64,000 nucleotides of DNA from contig NC_091175.1 in assembly GCF_040958095.1 (NCBI RefSeq), forward strand, positions 21,536,003 through 21,600,002, written 5' to 3'. Of this stretch, positions 46,401 through 54,499 are shown piece by piece. Source of the DNA: Procambarus clarkii (Eukaryota > Arthropoda > Malacostraca > Decapoda > Cambaridae). The translations under genes were made by a program, and so were the position numbers. Positions within the stretch are counted from its first letter, which is position 1. The number at the start of each line of letters is the position of its first letter. A model generated the notes under the pieces. It was not told the origin of the DNA and did not search any database. It saw only the letters and a list, made by a program, of their open reading frames with translations.

Positions 46401-47559
46401 CTATGGATCAGACCTATCAATTTTTTATCTGATTTTCTTAAGATACAACTGATAATTACTATATTACAGAAAATTGGCTTACATATTTTCATAGCAACAT
46501 CTCTGCATCTTGGTTATACAGTACAATATTGTGATGATAATGCATAAAATAATAGTATGAGGCAGTTGCTGACCAATAATATATTGTAACTTTTCAGAGT
46601 AATGAAGGGTACTCCTGGTTATGCCGTAGCGGTTAATCTGCACGATACTAATAATGCGACTGTAGACTTTACCACAATAGCAGGGGTGTCTGGTAAAGGT
46701 GACAATTCTCTGAGATCAACATCTGAGGTTCCTGTTAGCAGGTGAGCTATTCTAGATTTAATTTTTACCCGATACATTTATAATAAGTTTAGATTTCTTC
46801 TGATTTATTTTTTTTTTTTTCCTCCACAGTAAAATCTTCTCTAATACAAATGGTGTAGTGTGATAGCTGTGCTATGCAAATTTGCAAAAGTAGAAAAATT
46901 TTACTTTGGGAGGGGGATTAGAAATGGCATTTTTTTTTTATCACCCAAAGTTCCTTTTTCATAACAAGGATGAAGGTAACTGCATGAGGCCTATTGGCCC
47001 ATAAATCGACAACATTATTGCCACTCCCTAGTCACTTGTTAAAATACTGTACAGTAGATTACAATTTTGGGGTGCAGCATGACTTCCAGAATGGTTAAGA
47101 CTTGGTCACAACAAATGTTATCCAAAAGTTGTGTAGGAGGTAAAGTAAGGAAATACTAAGCCAGTATGACTGTATAGTGCTTTTTAAGGGATTTGATGAC
47201 AAGGCGCTGGAATATAAGGATATTGAATGAGGTAAAACCCTGTTTGGGAGGTGTGATGAATGTTGCCCAATTATCTCGATTACAAAATGAACCTGCACCG
47301 ACTTCTGCCATTAAAAAATCACATGCATTTTTTTAACATAAAAATACTGGAATTTGCACCACACGCACTTGCTACACTAGTATCTTGTGTACAGTACTTA
47401 ATATAACAAAATGAACATTCTTTGTTAAATGGTCTGTAAAGTGGTGTGCCTTATATATAATTATATTTTTTCAGCCTTGATCTTGGACGCTCAGACATGT
47501 CTTCAGTGTTCTTAGAACCATATGAGGGCATAGTCATACAGTTCGTGCCAAATCTCTAA
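34394..47559 (+). CDS. SLC3A2: Amino acid transporter heavy chain, 4F2hc/CD98hc family (spliced, 10 coding exons)
   Basis: Joined exons 34394-34495, 36138-36292, 36430-36593, 36706-36830, 37340-37501, 39299-39420, 42717-42828, 43393-43622, 46598-46741 and 47475-47559 give 1401 bases, 466 residues and a stop. Every junction is GT-AG and phases match. The family's protein is a type II glycoprotein that carries light chains of the SLC7 family to the plasma membrane. Residues 1-78 are cytosolic and include LTKEELMKYSNDPFWVRLRW, typical of the SLC3A2 N-terminal domain. Residues 79-101 form the membrane anchor (LFWLGWVAMLVVAIVIII). Cys106 in APRC sits where the family makes the disulfide to the light chain. 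Residues about 135-466 are the glycosidase-like TIM-barrel ectodomain. LVPGTP at 339-343 matches TLPGTP in vertebrates, and catalytic residues are absent as expected. Sequons: Asn211, 263, 376, 410. It is shorter than vertebrate homologues (about 530), with compact barrel loops. Gene limits outside the CDS are inferred. Confidence 0.93.
34918..35095 (+). mobile_element. tRNA-derived SINE S4 fragment in intron 1
   Basis: CCGACGGTAGAGCGACGGGT (A-box region) and GTCGGCGTTCAATCCATGCC (B-box region), then CAAGTGCTATCTAGTCATGA and GCTTGGCACTTTCTCCTGAT, follow the order in the 30.2-30.6 kb copy. Confidence 0.75.
35213..35262 (-). mobile_element. LINE A/SINE S3-type 3' end motif, minus strand
   Basis: GCCACTAGTAAGCATAGTGT followed by TTCGGGCAGATCC is the reverse complement of the GCCCGAAACGC...TAGTGGCTTTA 3' end motif. 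Confidence 0.6.
35737..35905 (+). mobile_element. SINE S3-like copy in intron 1
   Basis: Core TTCACCCAGCAGTGAATGGG then TACCTGATTG, followed by the S3/LINE tail CCTGCCCAAAACTAGTGGCT and CTACAAGAATGTAAG. Head degraded. Confidence 0.65.
36138..36292 (+). CDS. SLC3A2: Heavy-chain coding exon 2
   Basis: Runs from VKFTSNDPPNG to the start of the membrane anchor (RLRWVLFILF plus split Trp). Phase 2 exit at GTTAGT. Confidence 0.92.
36430..36593 (+). CDS. SLC3A2: Heavy-chain coding exon 3
   Basis: Completes the anchor (LGWVAMLVVAIVIII), then QAPRCAPKETLEW with the probable light-chain Cys, ending GATPM. Phase 1 exit at GTAAGT. Confidence 0.92.
36706..36830 (+). CDS. SLC3A2: Heavy-chain coding exon 4
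   Basis: First barrel strand and helix: MAKELGVTTIYLQDLINPND and KYTKEDVMGLLE, equivalent to the LKVKGLVLGPI region of mammals. Phase 0 exit at GTAAGT. Confidence 0.92.
37053..37145. repeat. Short inverted repeat in intron 4
   Basis: AAGGGGTTACAG (37053-37064) and CTGTAACCCCTT (37134-37145) are exact reverse complements about 70 bp apart. Inside is the small palindrome ACGGTAATACCGT. It could be a tiny foldback element, but no target duplication is clear. Confidence 0.5.
37340..37501 (+). CDS. SLC3A2: Heavy-chain coding exon 5
   Basis: AAENGGLRIVTDSVPSQVG, DNNWFKNPNMSDYF (sequon NMS) and VLDFSNQELVQTLT. Phase 0 exit at GTAAGA. Confidence 0.92.
37502..39298 (+). other. Intron 5 of the heavy-chain gene
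   Basis: GTAAGA donor to AAAACAG acceptor. Contains SINE S1a at 38563-38803 and otherwise nothing recognised. Confidence 0.85.
38563..38803 (+). mobile_element. tRNA-derived SINE S1, copy a (intron 5)
   Basis: The head GCCGGTCGGCCGAGCGGACA has an A-box like that of class II tRNAs, and GGGTTCGATCCCAGGCGCCG has the B box and a closing stem. The core TTACCTAGCAGTAAATAGGT is shared with S2 and S3. The tail GGCCTGGTCGAGGACCGGGC ... GGGGACACTAA matches the LINE F-like 3' end at 59.34-59.41 kb. Confidence 0.88.
39299..39420 (+). CDS. SLC3A2: Heavy-chain coding exon 6
   Basis: ELLSGNWKEKGVAGFLLES through VNASQAINEALKPNDG (sequon NAS). Equivalent to FWLQAGVDGFQV of mammals. Phase 2 exit at GTAAGA. 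Confidence 0.92.
39911..40155 (+). mobile_element. tRNA-derived SINE S1, copy b (intron 6)
   Basis: Colinear with copy a: GCCGGTCGGCAGAGCGGACA head, B-box GGGTTCGATCCCGGGCGCCG, core CCTAGCAGTAAAATAGGTAC, tail GGCCTGGTCGAGGACCGGGC, ending CTCAAGGTAAACTCAAGGTA. Confidence 0.9.
40419..42052 (+). mobile_element. piggyBac-like DNA transposon, decayed, in intron 6
   Basis: Bounded by TTAA at 40419-40422 and 42049-42052, the target site duplicated by piggyBac elements. The ends are loosely inverted: TTAACATTTTATGCGG on the left and, reversed from the right, TTAACACTTTCGCACG. It carries a remnant of transposase (40638-40980). The non-coding right part contains two roughly 200-bp diverged internal repeats (GGGAATTTTATT ... 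TTGATACCAAAAT). A second copy of this right end is at 19.56-20.13 kb. Confidence 0.68.
40638..40980 (+). pseudogene. piggyBac transposase C-terminal remnant
   Basis: One frame gives GVNHFDQMV, matching GGVDTFDQMC of the cabbage looper piggyBac transposase. After a frameshift near 40655 another frame gives HFTRKTHKWT, a stop, then MFYFLQMALHNAFVLYKYNT and KKLTLLQFHEVAIWALL, following the CSRKTNRWPMALLYGMINIA pattern and the later LLEF-type helix. The catalytic DDD region is not visible, so only the C-terminal third survives. A cut-and-paste transposase is not encoded here. Confidence 0.72.
42310..42365 (-). mobile_element. Isolated LINE B 3' end, minus strand
   Basis: TTGTGTTGATTCAGGGGCGA followed by CGACGATCGTGGGATC is the reverse complement of the LINE B 3' end at 19.30-19.34 kb. 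Confidence 0.75.
42717..42828 (+). CDS. SLC3A2: Heavy-chain coding exon 7
   Basis: AFVHGVADMASELVSGFNAK then FRSFLQEHIDDWTYYK. Phase 0 exit at GTTAGA. Confidence 0.9.
43393..43622 (+). CDS. SLC3A2: Heavy-chain coding exon 8
   Basis: VVRLVTLSLFLVPGTPILHG, the family's conserved PGTP strand, then FIKALSELREKESVKVGNMT (sequon NMT) and NVVAYAR. Phase 2 exit at GTAATG. Confidence 0.93.
43623..46597 (+). other. Intron 8 of the heavy-chain gene
   Basis: Nearly 3 kb, AT-rich. It contains a 38-bp tandem repeat at 44464-44590. No exon or transposon otherwise recognised. Confidence 0.8.
44464..44590. repeat. About 58-bp GA-rich tandem repeat, just over 2 copies
   Basis: AAGGCAGTGAGGGAGGGATG followed by GCAGGCATTGAGGGGGACAA is repeated back to back in intron 8, with a partial third copy. 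The exact period is uncertain by eye. Confidence 0.7.
46598..46741 (+). CDS. SLC3A2: Heavy-chain coding exon 9
   Basis: VMKGTPGYAVAVNLHDTNNA (sequon NAT) through RSTSEVPVS. Equivalent to the ERFLVVLNFGD beta-domain of mammals. Phase 2 exit at GTGAGC. Confidence 0.92.
47475..47559 (+). CDS. SLC3A2: Heavy-chain coding exon 10 with stop
   Basis: LDLGRSDMSSVFLEPYEGIV then IQFVPNL and TAA (47557-47559). The LEPYEGIV motif matches LEPHEGLLL at the mammalian C-terminus. Confidence 0.93.
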
Positions 47560-47887
47560 TGGCAAGAAATATGAAGCCGATTTTATATCCTGGACATTAG
47601 GCTGCAATATATGAAGAGCAGTCTAACACTGAAGATGTTTTCAAAATCTTGGGACCATTAATTCCCCAGCAGACGACTATTAGAGGCAGAAGACACCACC
47701 GGATTTTTTTTTTTTATATATACACGTTTAGAGAATTTTAATATTGTATTGATATTTTTAAATTACTGTATGTATAGAACTACAGTATTTAAGTTATTGT
47801 TCATGAAGTTTATAAGTCTAATCAGAAATTCTGAACATTTAATAGTCCGGATCATTTTATTGTCATTTGACCAGTCTGCACATATGA

Positions 47888-47893
47888 AATAAA
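47888..47893 (+). terminator. Polyadenylation signal AATAAA of the heavy-chain gene
   Basis: AATAAA lies about 330 bases after the stop, the first canonical signal downstream. A LINE C fragment begins about 30 bases later. Confidence 0.6.
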
Positions 47894-47919
47894 AGATTGA
47901 GTAAATTTATTTCTTTTAT

Positions 47920-48312
47920 TAAGTGGAAATTACACTACTTGAACTTACCAGACCTACCCTCAACGAGGACAGGAAACCCGCAGCTTGTTGAAGGTCCTCC
48001 AATTTGTCCTGATCTCTTCCAGTTTTATTTGAAAACTGCAGAGTTTTGGCGTTTACGGCTTCGGCGGGTAGATGGTTCCACGGGTTTACAACAATATGGG
48101 TGAAGCCTCGGTTTAGTCCTACATTGTGACTTGTTGAGCTTGAACCCGTTGCTCGTTGTTACATTTGACCTTTTGAAGATTGTCCAGATCAACATCCAAA
48201 TTGTTAGTAATTTAAAGGTTTCTTTGATGAGATTTGCCCTGTCATGCCTGGTTTTCAGTGTTAGCCCACCAATCAACCCTATGGATTCAGACTTCAAAAG
48301 GAAAGGATGGTA
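47920..48312 (-). mobile_element. LINE family C copy C6
   Basis: Reversed family C 3' end: GACAGGAAACCCGCAGCTTG, GAAGGTCCTCCAATTTGTCC, GGCTTCGGCGGGTAGATGGT and CACATTGTGACTTGTTGAGC in order. The minus frame has ETFKLLTIWMLIW-like remnants of the C-terminus. Confidence 0.8.
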
Positions 48313-48810
48313 TAGTTAGGATAGTAGTAGGGATGAAGCGCGCCACACGATTTTTTTTATATAGACAAAACCGTGTGTAGCACTTCGGATTTCCAGTTAA
48401 TTTCTCAGAGTTAGACCGAAATTTTTCAATGTCCATTTTCTGAGAATATGTTTAAGAATTCTTATGGGAGTAATTTTTCAGTCTTATGAAAATATTTCAG
48501 GTCGTGTAATCTTAGGAGTTTTAAGAGTGTACGTTTAAGTAAAATTCTTGCTTAGAAACGAGTATGTCTATATAACAAACTGTAGCATTAGCCAGCTATA
48601 ACAGATGTTAATTACCTGACCAGCCTCCCTCCGCACAGCCTTACCTCGGACCTCGCGTCACCTGTTCCGACCTTACACCCTGCCGCCAGACGCCGCCACT
48701 GTCCCTACCTCACCAAACTGGTGTCACCGCCGTAATATCTGGCCCGTCCCTCCCCCCTACCTGTTTCCGACCCTCAGATCCTTTTCTTCTATCTGTTGTA
48801 AGGTAGTTTA
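48313..48810. other. Non-coding stretch with a GC-rich part
   Basis: 48620-48790 is GC-rich with CpG steps (CACCTGTTCCGACCTTACAC, GCCGCCAGACGCCGCCACTG). No exon or promoter assigned. Confidence 0.35.
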
Positions 48811-48885
48811 TTGTTGTTAAAGATTCGCTACCTGGAACAAAAAGGTCCAAGTAGCACGGACTATGGTGAGCCCGTAGAGTAAGGT
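48811..48885 (-). mobile_element. Hairpin repeat, HP-B type, minus strand
   Basis: TTGTTGTTAAAGATTCGCTA, CCTGGAACAAAAAGGTCCAA, GTAGCACGGACTATGGTGAG and CCCGTAGAG form the reverse of the HP-B layout, including both hairpins. Confidence 0.75.
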
Positions 48886-49439
48886 AGTGCTGTAAATTTA
48901 GTAGTTGTGATGTGGATTTTTATACCCCATATGTAAAGTCTTCCATTTATTATTGCATTAGTTCTGTAATATACTGTACATTTTCTTCCATATGTGCTTT
49001 TATAATCTTCAACATCACTTGGATATTGCCCCCACTGGGTTGTGAATAATGATTGGAGGAGTTTGGTTTGGTCAACCGTGGGATCACATTCGGTATTGGA
49101 TTGGGTGATGAAAAGTGGTACTGTAGTCTGAAGATATTTTGAATGATATACCGGACAAGCTAATGGCTTTAGTGGTACCGTGATGAAGCACGTAGCATGG
49201 ACAGGGTTTGAACATACAAGTTGCTGGTTTTTGTGTAGTGATATGAAGCGGGAGATAGCAGAGGAAGTGGGTGATACTGATATTTTATTTACATGCTTCT
49301 GTGACCCAACGTAGCTCTCATAATATTCCTTTAAGGCGACGCTTGGAGAGAGCAGATAAAGATGAAGTTACTAACAACCCTTACTACAATCTATTACAAT
49401 TCTTCCATACCTTATTCCTGAAACCATTCTAAATTTATC
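48886..49439. other. Non-coding stretch
   Basis: Nothing recognised on either strand. Confidence 0.4.
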
Positions 49440-49700
49440 TGAGGGCTACTTCAGTGCCTTCGACAAGGACAGGTTGTCAGGTGGTCCCACTCCCATTTGT
49501 CCCGATCATGTTAGATGTTAAGATTCAGCAGTGTTCTGGCATTTACAGATTAGGCGGTTCCATGGGGTTATAACCCAATGGGGGGGGGGTGCATTATAAA
49601 GAAAGAAATTGAATAGAGCATCTCGAAACACTTTGTTCTGCATTGTCTTCAGCTTGAAACCATTGCTTCTTGTTAGTTACATCTGATTTATTAAACTATT
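49440..49700 (-). mobile_element. LINE family C copy C8 (degenerate)
   Basis: CAAGGACAGGTTGTCAGGTG, GGCATTTACAGATTAGGCGG, TTCCATGGGGTTATAACCCA and CTTGAAACCATTGCTTCTTG follow the reversed family C 3' region. Confidence 0.65.
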
Positions 49701-49739
49701 AGACTATTAAACGTTATTAAACTAATGATGTATTAAATA

Positions 49740-50130
49740 TGGTAGACAACTTCTCGCAAAGCTTTGCTTTGCATTCTTTAAGCACCCTGGCAAACACTTG
49801 GTCCAGCCCTGGGGATTTGTTTGGCTTGAGATTCAATATTTGTTTAACATCCTCCCTGGTAACTGCTAAACTATCAACCTGTCAACCTGTCCTCTTCCCA
49901 CCAACATACACTTGTTCGGCTGAAGGCATAATGTTAAGTTCCTCTAGCAAATAGAGAAAATATTTAAAATACTACTCTTCGTTATCTGACCTGTCAAGTT
50001 TTTAATGGACCTATCAATTACCTAATGTGTTCGATATAACTGGAAAAAACTTTAGGATTTGTCTGCTTCCCCTGCTATACTAACTTCATAGTTTCTTTTT
50101 TGCCCTCATTTTTTATACCATTTCTAACCA
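49740..50130 (-). mobile_element. LINE family E (CR1) internal fragment
   Basis: The minus strand reads MPSAEQVYVGG, then AVTREDVKQIL, KPNKSPGLDQVFARVLKEC and KQSFARSCLP-like remnants, colinear with 56.58-56.75 kb of the long CR1 copy. Confidence 0.82.
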
Positions 50131-50136
50131 ATTCAA

Positions 50137-50248
50137 TTTCTTTATTATGCACCCCGTACCTATCCCGTGGGCGGTGGTGTAAAGGATTACAGAGGTACAT
50201 AATCGGTTCAGGAACTGAACCCTCTAGTTCGTTTAGCTAAGCAAATAA
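50137..50248 (+). mobile_element. SINE S4 distal fragment
   Basis: TTATGCACCCCGTACCTATC, CCGTGGGCGGTGGTGTAAAG, GATTACAGAGGTACATAATC and GTTTAGCTAAGCAAATA match the distal part of S4 at 30.2-30.4 kb (opposite strand). Confidence 0.78.
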
Positions 50249-50483
50249 TGTTTGACGCTAGTTACAAAATTATCAATGTTGTATACACATGTACACACCC
50301 TCATACATACATGTACATACAAGTGACACAAAGAGGTGTCACAAGTGATTCAACAAGTGATTCAACAAGAGGCTCACAACAGTCATTATACAAGGCACTT
50401 TACATCTATGGTGAGTCACACAGTTACTAATCTTGCTCCACACCCACCCAACTGGGCGGCAGCTTTACAGTCATGTGCATGCA

Positions 50484-51741
50484 TTATCTTACGTAAGCAA
50501 ATTTTGGATACTTCGCTAAGATTTCGGGCAGCACATCATTATGAATGAAGTACTTACACATTTCTTGGACACTATTGTTGGTGTTATCTCTAAATTCCGC
50601 GGTTTTTTCACATTCCATTATATAATGACGCAAAGTATGCGAATAGTTCTGCTGACAGAGTTTACATTTAGTCAAATCTACATCAGCGGATGTTACAAAC
50701 TCCCAGAGGTACTTGTAGCCGAGCCTAAACCTAGCAGTGGTAACATCTAGAAGTCTGCTAACATTATTGGATGACCCATAGACGTGCGGTTCTTCATGCA
50801 TAATAGAATGATAGATGGAGTAACTTGTGAATTTCACTTTGCCTCAAGTGTCCGAAATTTAGTTGATGTTCCTGGGATATTGCTGCCCTCAGGCTGCTCA
50901 AAGGCAATCCAAGTTGGTAATCAATTCCCTCTTTACGAGGAAAAGTCTTGGCTAGCTCATCAGTTCTATCATGCATTCGGAGACCAACATGGGAAGGAAT
51001 CCACAGGAGACAAACTCTGACTCCATCATTGATTATTTCACTATGTGTGTCTAGCTTCAGAGATAAGCACGTCACAGTTATGCCTTGGGGAGCTGAGGGC
51101 AGTCAAGGATGACAAGGAGTCACAATTAGCGTGTCAACTTTGGATTCATATACGCGCTCGAGTGCAAGGATTATGGCAACCAATTCTGTTTGAAGAGTGG
51201 AGGCCCAGTTACTTAGACGCGCTCCACACTCATGGGAGATGGAACCATCTCTCCCTGTCACAACAACTGCACTTCTAGCTGCACCATGGGACTGATGCAA
51301 GGATCCATCAGTGTAAATAATCTGGGAAAGGGAGCGCTCTCTGACTAAAGCATCAATTTGGCTTAAGGCATTGTACTTTGCTTCTTGTCGAAGCAAGGCT
51401 TGTTCTTTAATCAGCTTCTTGGGTGGGAAAGGGGGGACAGTAATTTGGAAAGGAGTGATCTCCCATGGGGCAGGAAAGTGTTGTCTCTCTTGGTAGGGGT
51501 GATGAAAGTTATACATTCTGAGCACATTGGCAGTTACGGTAATCCATTTGGAGGGATGCTGACCTTCAAGAAAGAAGGCTTGGAGAGCTTCAGTGGAGGG
51601 GTAAGGGTGGGTTAGCCTAAGCATCTTGATACCAATTAAAGCATTAATTTCAGTGATACGATCACTTACACATGAAATATTCAGTTCCTTCCTCATGTGT
51701 AGTAATTTAGTTGTACGGGGGCATCCGAGGATAATCCTCAT
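50484..51741 (-). mobile_element. LINE family G copy with RNase H domain
   Basis: The minus strand first gives a linker (MRIILGCPRTTKLLHMRKEL; the MRxxLGCPRTT block lies after the RT in I-group LINEs). Then RNase H: QIIYTDGSLHQSHGAARSAV, LQTELVAIILALERV and, after a frame break near 51100, CLLWIPSHVGLRMHDRTDEL. A C-terminal Cys/His region with KCKLCQQNYSHTLRHYIMEC follows near 50640. At least three frame breaks. The RT itself is missing. The RNase H would degrade the RNA strand during insertion. Confidence 0.87.
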
Positions 51742-51744
51742 GGG

Positions 51745-51850
51745 TTCGTTTGCTAACCAGTTGGTCGAATTCTTGTTCTAAACTGATTTCCCCATTTTTA
51801 ATCCTTTTGTACCAAGCTCGCTCTCTACCTATTAGGCGCTTCAAATTGAC
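51745..51850 (-). mobile_element. LINE family E (CR1) fragment
   Basis: The minus strand reads RERAWYKRIKNGEISLEQEF, near-identical in pattern to KRAWYKRIKNGEVTLEQEF of the CR1 copy at 56.28 kb. Confidence 0.8.
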
Positions 51851-51974
51851 AGAAGTTGGGAGTAACAAACTTGAAGGAAATCTGGCAAGACGTAAATAAA
51901 GTAAAGGGTAAAAAGCATAATTTTGTTGCTGACCCGCAAGGAATTACGAACGGTCTCGCAGATAGATGTTTTTA
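51851..51974. other. Short unassigned stretch
   Basis: Between two repeats, nothing recognised. Confidence 0.3.
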
Positions 51975-52125
51975 GATTCATCTACTCAGAACAAAAGTTC
52001 TAAGTAGCACGGGCTATGGTGAGCCCGTAAATGGAGGCCCTTTAGAGCCATTATCTGTATCAATAGCTGATACTGGAGGTCTGGGGATGGATGGGGGTCT
52101 TCATGGTGGTTTTCAGCCCTGGAGG
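51975..52125 (-). mobile_element. Composite hairpin repeat linking HP-A and HP-B
   Basis: Read on the minus strand it has the HP-A hairpin CCAGTATCAG-CTA-TTGATAC, the small GGCTC-TAAA-GGGCC hairpin, then the HP-B hairpins ACGGGCT-CACCAT-AGCCCGT and CTACTTAGAAC-TTTT-GTTCTGAGTAG. This single copy shows the two types are one superfamily with different 3' modules. Confidence 0.8.
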
Positions 52126-52455
52126 GCTGGCTGTACCAGTTATGGAACTGGTGGGGTTAGTGTAGACCTCTAGGTCTTCCGTTTTTTCTTTGCCTGAGAC
52201 TTTGGTTGAGCCGTGCTGTCGTTGGAGTTTGATGAGGTGGCCACCATGAGGAGGTCTTGTACCGAGTAGGTGTCGTATTCGTGGTGCAACGGTGGAGCTC
52301 CTACCAACATTTCCACCTCATTTCCCTAACATTCGTAGTTGGTGTTTTCGACTTAAGCATCGCAGCCTGAGGTAGGCTCAGGTGTCGTGGATTGGTGGTA
52401 GAAACTATTTCAGGAGCGTTGGTGGTGCTGTTAGCATTCGTAGACAGCACGTTTG
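52126..52455. other. Unassigned stretch
   Basis: Mixed GC, possibly part of an old LINE 5' region. No recognisable domain. Confidence 0.3.
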
Positions 52456-53304
52456 CTAGCGCGGCTGCTGAGGTTGTGGTAGGAGTGTTGGGAGCTGGAG
52501 AGGAAAACCGTCAATCAACTGGTGTACAGATTCCTGAGCCTTCTGGGCTCTATCATACTTATATTTGAAACTGTGTATGGAGTCAGCATTCCATTTATTA
52601 ACTATTCTGACACTGACAAAACATTTGCTAACGTCTCTGTGGCTCATCTGGGTACTAAGTTAAAACCTGTGTCCCCTTGTTCATATTCCACCCGTGCTGA
52701 AGATTTTGTCTTTGTCCACCCTGTCAATTCCTCTGAGAATTTTGTAGGTGGTTATCATGTCTCCCCTTACTCTTCTGTTTTCCAGGGATGTGAGGTTCAG
52801 CTCCTTTAGCCTTTCCTCGTAGCTCATTCCTCTTGAGTTCCGGGACGAGCCTGGTGGCATACCGCTGAATCTTCTCTGTCTTATGTTTAACTAGGTATGG
52901 ACTCCAGGCTGGAGCTGCATATTCCAGGATTGGTCTGATATAAGTGGTACACAGGGTCCTGAACGATTCCTTACACAAGTTTCTAAAGGCAGTTCTTATG
53001 TTGGCCAACCTAGCATATGCCGCTGATGATATCCTTTTGATGTGGGCCTCTGGGGACAGGTTCGGTGTGATATCCACCCCCAGATCTTTCTCTCTATATG
53101 ACTTGCAGGATTTTACTTCCCAGATGGTACCTTGTGTTCAACCTTCTGCTCCCTTCGCCTAATTTCATTACTTTACACTTTCCTGAGTTGAACTTTAGCA
53201 GCCATTTTCTATACCATTCCTCCAGTTTGTCCAGGTCGTCTTGTAGTCTCCGTCTATCTTCATCTGTCTTGATTCTTCTCATAATTTTTGCATTATCAGC
53301 AAAC
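52456..53304 (-). mobile_element. LINE family D copy D4, C-terminal part
   Basis: The minus strand reads FADNAKIMRRIKTDEDRRRL, DDLDKLEEWYRKWLLKFNSG, LGEGSRRLNTRYHLGSKILQ, MDITPNLSPEAHIKRISSAA, RPILEYAAPAWSPYL and MSHRDVSKCFVSVRIVNKWN. Interrupted at 53305 by a SINE. The RT upstream part continues at 53588. Confidence 0.88.
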
Positions 53305-53583
53305 TTTAGTCTCCGTGGTGTAGTGGTAAGACACTCGCCTGGCGTTCCGCGAGCGCTGTGTCATGGGTTCGTATCCTGGCCGGGGAGGATTTACTGGGCG
53401 CAATTCCTTAACTGTAGCCTCTGTTTAACGCAACAGTAAAATGTGTACTTGGATGAAAAAACGATTCTTCGCGGTGGGGATCGTATTCCAGGGACCTGCC
53501 CGAAACGCTACGCGTACTAGTGGCTCTACAAGAATGTAACAACTCTTGTATATATCTCAAAAAAAAAAAAAAAAAAAAAAAAA
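53305..53583 (+). mobile_element. tRNA-derived SINE S3, full-length copy nested in LINE D4
   Basis: The head has A-box TGGTGTAGTGG and B-box-like GGTTCGTATCC and resembles a tRNA-Gly/Asp-type gene (GTAGTGGTAAGACACTCGCC). The core AACGCAACAGTAAAATGTGT aligns with the S1/S2 core. The tail CCTGCCCGAAACGCTACGCG then TACTAGTGGCTCTACAAG equals the LINE A-type 3' end, followed by A(26). The copy splits the LINE codon series SFLSM/FADNAKIM. AAAC flanks it (53301-53304, 53584-53587). Confidence 0.9.
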
Positions 53584-53587
53584 AAAC

Positions 53588-53715
53588 ATTGAGAGGAATG
53601 AGTCTATACCCTCCGGATGATCGTTTACATATACTAGAAACAGGATGGGACCAAGTACTGAACCCTGTGGTACTCTGCTGGTGACATCTCTGTGGCCGCA
53701 GCTATGGTGGTAAAA
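53588..53715 (-). mobile_element. LINE D4, RT portion beyond the SINE
   Basis: The minus strand reads VPQGSVLGPILFLVYVNDHP then EGIDSFLSM, joining on to FADNAKIM across the SINE. 5' truncated near 53700. Confidence 0.87.
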
Positions 53716-54200
53716 GTAATCTTCATTGATGATTTGTAGGTGCTGCAGAACTCTAGGTTGAATACACCCAGGTTCGGATTTTCGTCCTCGATATTGTCCA
53801 TGATATTATGTTGCGGTCGGTCAGCGATCCACTGGCTGCTCCTGCTGGTAAAAACAGTTCTTCCGGCCAGGAACTGACGTGGGAAGTGAGAATGTAGGAG
53901 AATTTGCCTTATTATTATTAACATCTTTATTGACAAAATTAATTACAATTTTGCCTAATCTGAGGATTTTGATAGAATTTGCCTTGCGAAGTGTGGCATT
54001 GTTGGTCAAGAGTTTTTCTAGCTCTTCCTCACATGAAAAGAAGAGCACGATATCATCACCTTCCTGACTAATGTCAGTGGGTGTGATGCCAGTCACGTCC
54101 TTCAGGACTTTCAGAATATCGCTTTTCCCGAAAGCATGACAGGGGGATGGGGGAAGGGGGGTAGCTCTAACCTTTAGACATTTGGGTTGCACTGTGTCTA
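53716..54200 (-). other. Unrecognised minus-strand frame, possible LINE ORF1 remnant
   Basis: A 123-codon frame (53821-54192) without repeats encodes a mixed charged sequence with KVLKDVTGITPTDISQEGDD and FSCEEELEKLLTNNATLRKA. The layout (a short alpha/beta segment followed by a Pro/Arg-rich tail) could fit the RNA-binding ORF1 of a LINE. I do not recognise the family, and no splice signals suggest a host exon. Confidence 0.3.
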
Positions 54201-54499
54201 CACACTAAACGGGTCGCAGTATGTTAATCTGGTAATGATGGTAGATAAATAGGAAGTAGTTTATGATGGTAGGAAGCTGGTAAACTTAGTTCATTGCCGC
54301 TATAACATGAAAGTCATTAGATTCTTGGAAAGATCTAAGAAGACTATTTACAGCAGGCAACAGTGGTGATGTCACTTGCTCAGGCATTACCAGAGATGAT
54401 GACCAGACCACACACTAGAATGTGAAGGGACGACGACGTTTCGGTCCGTCCTGGACCATTCTCAAGTCGACTTGTCGACTTGTCGATTAAAGTTTGGAA
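54201..54499. other. Unassigned stretch with GACGACGACGTTTCGG motif
   Basis: GGGACGACGACGTTTCGGTC and CGTCCTGGACCATTCTCAAG (about 54427-54466) recur, diverged and in both orientations, at 61.31-61.40 kb. This marks a repeat family I could not delimit. Confidence 0.4.
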
